Source: Actinidia chinensis
Taxonomy: Eukaryota; Streptophyta; Magnoliopsida; Ericales; Actinidiaceae
Assembly (NCBI GenBank): GCA_009663005.1
Contig: CM018915.1
Location: forward strand, 15,883,518-15,893,517
Length of the DNA: 10,000 bases
Reading direction: 5' to 3'
Shown here piece by piece: positions 7,167 through 10,000 of this stretch (within the stretch, counting starts at the first letter, position 1; each line of letters begins with the position of its first letter). Below the pieces are notes generated by a model that did not search any database, was not told the origin of the DNA, and saw nothing but the letters and a program-made list of their open reading frames with translations. The position numbers and the translations under genes were made by a program.

Positions 7167-7246
7167 AAACCCTAGTTAGTAGCGGTGAGGAGAGAGAGAG
7201 GAGAGACACAAAGTGAGGGAGCCTAGAAAAGAGAAGGAAATGGGCC
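7167..7246 (-). promoter_or_regulatory. Plant promoter-like region: site II box, CT-rich leader, telo-box
   Basis: TGGGCC (7241-7246) matches the site II element, and AAACCCTAG (7167-7175) matches the telo-box. The two together are well known in promoters and leaders of plant genes for ribosomal proteins and other growth-linked functions. Between them the - strand is CT-rich (7186-7206), as in plant 5' leaders. GC-richer sequence lies inward. This points to transcription leftward into 7160-6840. No TATA box was noted. Confidence 0.5.
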
Positions 7247-7329
7247 TATTCGGTCCGTTAACTAAGGTTTCCGCGTTCATGATTTAGCCCGCACACGGCC
7301 AATCTTCAGTGTTTATCAAACAAACATGC

Positions 7330-7633
7330 GATTTTTTTATTTAAAAAAAATGGTATGGTGGGTTGGGTGGCGTGGCAAGCCCGAGAGCGATTGAGGCGAT
7401 TAATACTCTAATTTTTTTAAAAAAAAAGACTCTAATTTTAATTCAAATTACATAAGTTCACTACCTAAGATTGAAATTATTATTTTTAATATTATTACTT
7501 ATTTATTAATTTTTATACATATATAAATTTAATATATTATTTATTTCGGCGCTCTGAAAACGCTCTCGCTCCTCTGCTCTCGTACTATTTTAACAATTGA
7601 CGCTCTCACGCTCCCGCTTTGTGTGACTTAGCG
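7330..7633. other. AT-rich spacer with CGCTCTCG words
   Basis: No gene is seen. Homopolymer A and T runs dominate. CGAGAGCG (7381-7389) and CGCTCTCG (7561-7568), plus GCTCTCACGCTCCCGC near 7603, hint at the ends of a decayed MITE, but a complete pair of ends and a target duplication were not found. ACTCTAATTTT is present twice (about 7404 and 7429). Confidence 0.4.
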
Positions 7634-7747
7634 TGCTACCTGTCAATTAGTTCCCAATGCCAAGCCAAAAGATCACTTGGCTCAATGAATACGGGACATC
7701 TGATGAGGGAATATTCGAACAGCATTCAAACAACCCAACAAGCCGAG

Positions 7748-7777
7748 TGACATCACTCGAGGAGCTGAGTGATGTCA
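7748..7777. repeat. Perfect 11-bp inverted repeat, 8-base loop
   Basis: TGACATCACTC (7748-7758) and GAGTGATGTCA (7767-7777) are exact complements. Each arm holds a TGACATCA/TGATGTCA word one base from the bZIP site TGACGTCA. It lies in the presumed U3 part of the LTR. Confidence 0.9.
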
Positions 7778-7811
7778 AAGATCTCCACTAATACAAATAA
7801 GGAAATACCCG

Positions 7812-7858
7812 CTGAGTTACTCAGGTAACGGATAGCCCACTCTCGAGTGGTGATCAAG
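7812..7858. repeat. Two further short palindromes in the LTR
   Basis: CTGAGTTACTCAG (starting near 7813) has 6-bp perfect arms around one base. CCACTCTCGAGTGG (starting near 7838) has 6-bp arms around two bases. Both use the same ACTC/GAGT core as the longer hairpin at 7748-7777. Confidence 0.75.
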
Positions 7859-8100
7859 CATCCGATCCCAGCCACAAATCACGCTAAAAAACCTGTAAAG
7901 GAGATCCAATGCCAAAGTAAGAAGTAGGTGAATAATTTGAATAATATTCCAGTTTCAATATATTAATTGTCTGATTTGATCAGAGGGTCTTTGGACGTCA
8001 CCACACAGGTGCTCCACCAATGTCTCTTTGTTTTGCAGGTCAACTGAGAGCTCTCATAAGGTGCATTCGGATCCGGGACAATGTCCAAGTTTTGACACCA

Positions 8101-8282
8101 ATAGTTATCAATTAATATTATTTAATATTTTTTTTAAAATATATTTGTATTTTCTATTATATACTTATTTTTTACCTATTTATTAGAGAGATTAAATATC
8201 TTATGATACTCAATAAAATACGATATGCAATTCGAAAAAATCAAAAAATGATTCACAATACATATCCTAATTTGATAACTAT
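8101..8282. mobile_element. MITE, 182 bp, 11-bp terminal inverted repeats
   Basis: ATAGTTATCAA (8101-8111) and TTGATAACTAT (8272-8282) are perfect inverted complements enclosing AT-rich sequence without coding potential. The flanks GACACCA (8094-8100) and GACAAAA (8283-8289) agree at 5 of 7 positions and may be a decayed target duplication. The superfamily is not clear. It adjoins the 3' end of the gypsy LTR and may have inserted at its last bases. Confidence 0.6.
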
Positions 8283-9060
8283 GACAAAAGGTAAATTCCC
8301 ACGGTAAGATCCACACTCATGTAGAGCTTACTCATTTTGAAAAGTATATGTTTAAAATTGTGTTTAAAAAAACGTGCACGTAACAATTCTGGATTTGAAA
8401 ATAGTTACTTGTTTCGGGTGATTACATACCCACATGGTATTATGGTCCCATGTCCCCCTATTATGGTCTATCACCACATGGGGTGGGGTAACCCATCTGC
8501 CAATTATTGTTAAGAGTGGATCAAAATATTACAATAAAAATTGAGAAAAATAAGTGAAATCAATGTGAACATCTGGTATGGGTCGACAATTCCCGTATAA
8601 TGCATTCATTTGTGCAGGTCAATTTTTGCGCCTTGCTATCAGGCTTGGACTAACAATTCCAGAATAATGTATCGCAATTATCCTTAGCTAGTTTTGGCTT
8701 GGGATAAGGCGTGGGATTAAATCATTTTAGTTAATTGGGCGCCAATAGAGTTGCTACATCCCCATATGGGGTATTATGTTAATTCCACTGTCAATCCCAC
8801 ACTAACATTGGGTTGACAGTCATTTGGTACCAGCCTTTTCACTGAAGTTTTTATTGTTATTTATAAGTAAAAAAGCCAGAGTCGATTTTTTTGCTTTCGT
8901 GATTTTTAGATAAAGTAAAGCTAGAAAATAAAAAAGTTAAAAAATTCTAACTTTCTTAGTAGCAAACTTAACCAAAAAAAAATGGATTTTAAGCATGACA
9001 ATAAACAGAGCCATAAACTAGTGAAAAAATATAGATCGGGTGTTACTTTGTAGCTTAAGA
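8283..9060. other. Noncoding region with palindromes and direct repeats
   Basis: No gene is seen. Direct repeats include TACATACCCACATGGTATTATG (near 8425) versus TACATCCCCATATGGGGTATT (near 8755), and ACAATTCCCGTATAATGCAT (8586-8605) versus ACAATTCCAGAATAATGTAT (8653-8672, 17 of 20). CCCCATATGGGG at 8760-8771 is a perfect palindrome. ACTGTCAATCCC (8787-8798) pairs with GGGTTGACAGT (8810-8820) with one bulged base. GGGATAAGGCGTGGGATTAA near 8701 resembles words in plant MITEs. It may be one or more degraded MITEs. Confidence 0.4.
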
Positions 9061-9676
9061 TCGCAGTAATTGTCCGTACCTACGGTGTACTATGTTAAAA
9101 AAAATCACATTTTAAGCGTAATCGTTAAAAGTTTATATTTTTTGTCTTTATTATAATAAAATTTAAATATTTTATTTATAATTATGATAAATTCATTCTA
9201 AAAATATAAAAATTACCTATAAAAATATGTTTTTTCTATAGAGGTAACTTTACCTTTTATTGGATTTAGTGACTTTTTTCATATATTAATTACTATTTTA
9301 ATTTTTTTCGATTTCTTTGCTGATAGAAAGAGTCTTAAAATATAAAATATTATTAAATTTATGAGAAAAGTTCGCTAAAAAAATATATATTTTTATCTTT
9401 AAATTAAATAACTTTTTTATATTTTTCGACTCTTATCGTCAAAAAGTAAAATTTAATATAAAAATTGATCATAGTAAAAAAAATTATTAGATACAAAAAA
9501 AAATTAAAAAAAATGGGTATTTTAGTTTTTTTATACGCCCACACTTTGAGAAGAAAGAAGTGATAGTTTTAGGAAGAAAAAAAAATAATCTCAAGTGATA
9601 ATTTCAGCGTTATAGATTTGAGATTCAAAATGAGTTGTATTTATAATATGACTCCCAAAATACGATAAATTACAAT
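9061..9676. other. Very AT-rich sequence, no gene
   Basis: Long A and T runs and TATA-type words fill this stretch. No open frame of note, domain or RNA gene was seen. Such composition is typical of plant intergenic DNA and of matrix attachment regions, but no specific motif supports the latter. Confidence 0.5.
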
Positions 9677-9755
9677 AAAAAAAAACAAAAAAAAAAAAAA
9701 AACAAAAAAAAAAAAAAACCCCCCCCCCCCCCCCCCAAAAAAAAAAAAAAAAAAA
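9677..9755 (+). repeat. Homopolymer block A9-C-A16-C-A15-C18-A19
   Basis: Runs of A broken by single C bases (9686 and 9703) lead into 18 consecutive C (9719-9736), then 19 A (9737-9755). The counts are read directly. An uninterrupted C18 is unusual in plant DNA; the complementary G18 could form a quadruplex. A sequencing or assembly artefact is a real alternative. Confidence 0.9.
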
Positions 9756-9878
9756 TTTATCCTCCCTGAGGTTGATTTTTTAATACAAATTTGCATTATC
9801 TTTTGAAAAAATTACAGAATTGCCTTGTCAGGGTGGCTAATCACTGGCAAAAAGAAATTGAAATTTCCTTAATGCCCT

Positions 9879-9886
9879 TATATAAA
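9879..9886 (+). promoter_or_regulatory. Candidate TATA box of a gene beyond the right edge
   Basis: TATATAAA lies about 115 bases from the window end. It is followed by a sharp change to pyrimidine- and CA-rich sequence from about 9907 (ACCTCCTTAACTACTACTAC, CCCACCCACACAACC), typical of plant 5' leaders. No ATG follows within the window. The product is unknown. Confidence 0.5.
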
Positions 9887-9906
9887 TGCCTAAAAAAATT
9901 TTAATG

Positions 9907-10000
9907 CCTTCCCTTCTAAAATCTACAAGCACCTCCTTAACTACTACTACCCCACCCACACAACCTTCAAGGCTTCACTACCATTAATAACACCACCCAA
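9907..10000 (+). promoter_or_regulatory. Probable 5' leader, incomplete at window edge
   Basis: This stretch has many C and A and few G, with ACTACTACTACC and CACCACCC words, and lacks ATG. A start site about 25-35 bases after the TATA box would fall near 9910-9920. The coding start, if present, lies outside the window. Confidence 0.4.

Larger units (their letters stand above)
7634..8103 (+). mobile_element. Gypsy-type LTR, solo or fragment, about 470 bp
   Basis: The segment begins TGCTACCTGTC and ends in TTTTGACACCAATA. Near the 3' end it has GAGGGTCTTTGGACGTCACC (about 7983-8002), TTTTGCAGGTCAACTGAGAGC and ATTCGGATCCGGGACA, an arrangement seen at the U5 end of many plant gypsy LTRs. No primer-binding site or internal region follows, so it is probably a solo LTR. 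The final dinucleotide would be TA rather than CA, and no clear 5-bp target duplication flanks it (TAGCG left), consistent with age or with the MITE at its right edge having disturbed it. The exact ends are uncertain. Confidence 0.6.

Noticed and set aside
8760..8771. CCCCATATGGGG as a MADS-box CArG site
   Set aside because: A CArG box needs six A/T bases between CC and GG; this has four.
1..10000. A bacterial-type defence system, CRISPR array or operon
   Set aside because: No spaced direct repeats of array type, no tandem compact genes and no ribosome binding sites; splice signals, LTRs and hAT ends indicate plant nuclear DNA.

Overview
The window looks like intergenic or gene-flanking nuclear DNA of a flowering plant, most likely a eudicot. 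It is AT-rich and packed with decayed plant transposable elements. It contains Ty1/copia and Ty3/gypsy retrotransposon fragments, two non-autonomous hAT-type DNA transposons and a small MITE. It also has microsatellites and two stretches that resemble plant promoters. No intact protein-coding gene is supported. The longest open frames lie in degenerate element sequence or are not recognised. No tRNA, rRNA, CRISPR array or bacterial-type operon was seen.

Layout: 1-1653 is the 3' part of a copia element on the + strand. It has a frameshifted gag zinc knuckle, a frameshifted protease DSG motif and a Gag-pre-integrase remnant. Integrase, reverse transcriptase and RNase H are absent. G-rich short tandem repeats, a polypurine tract and a 499-bp 3' LTR with TG...CA ends follow. 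1654-2478 is AT-rich with no clear gene. 2479-2544 is a compound microsatellite. 2616-3152 (-) is an unrecognised 178-codon frame. 3419-3676 holds a short motif present three times.

3865-4397 (-) is a broken gag gene of the 'putative gypsy type transposon' family (PF04195). Upstream of its start codon are two hAT-like insertions only 14 bp apart. They are a 1189-bp element (4433-5621, degenerate 8-bp target duplication) and a 702-bp element (5644-6345, perfect 8-bp target duplication). Beyond them, 6354-7250 (-) has the look of a plant gene 5' region: a site II TGGGCC box, a telo-box, a CT-rich leader, a short ORF and a good splice donor.

7634-8103 is a solo-LTR-like gypsy LTR with several palindromes built on GAGT/ACTC. 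A 182-bp MITE with 11-bp perfect terminal inverted repeats adjoins it (8101-8282). 8283-9876 is AT-rich and carries short palindromes and direct repeats. It includes a striking A/C/A homopolymer block at 9677-9755. At the right edge a TATA box (9879-9886) and a pyrimidine/CA-rich stretch suggest the promoter and leader of a + strand gene beginning beyond the window.

The genes do not form a working system. The window mainly records successive nested and adjacent insertions. The most interesting point is the junction between the promoter-like region and the gag-like gene, both on the - strand and now separated by two hAT insertions.
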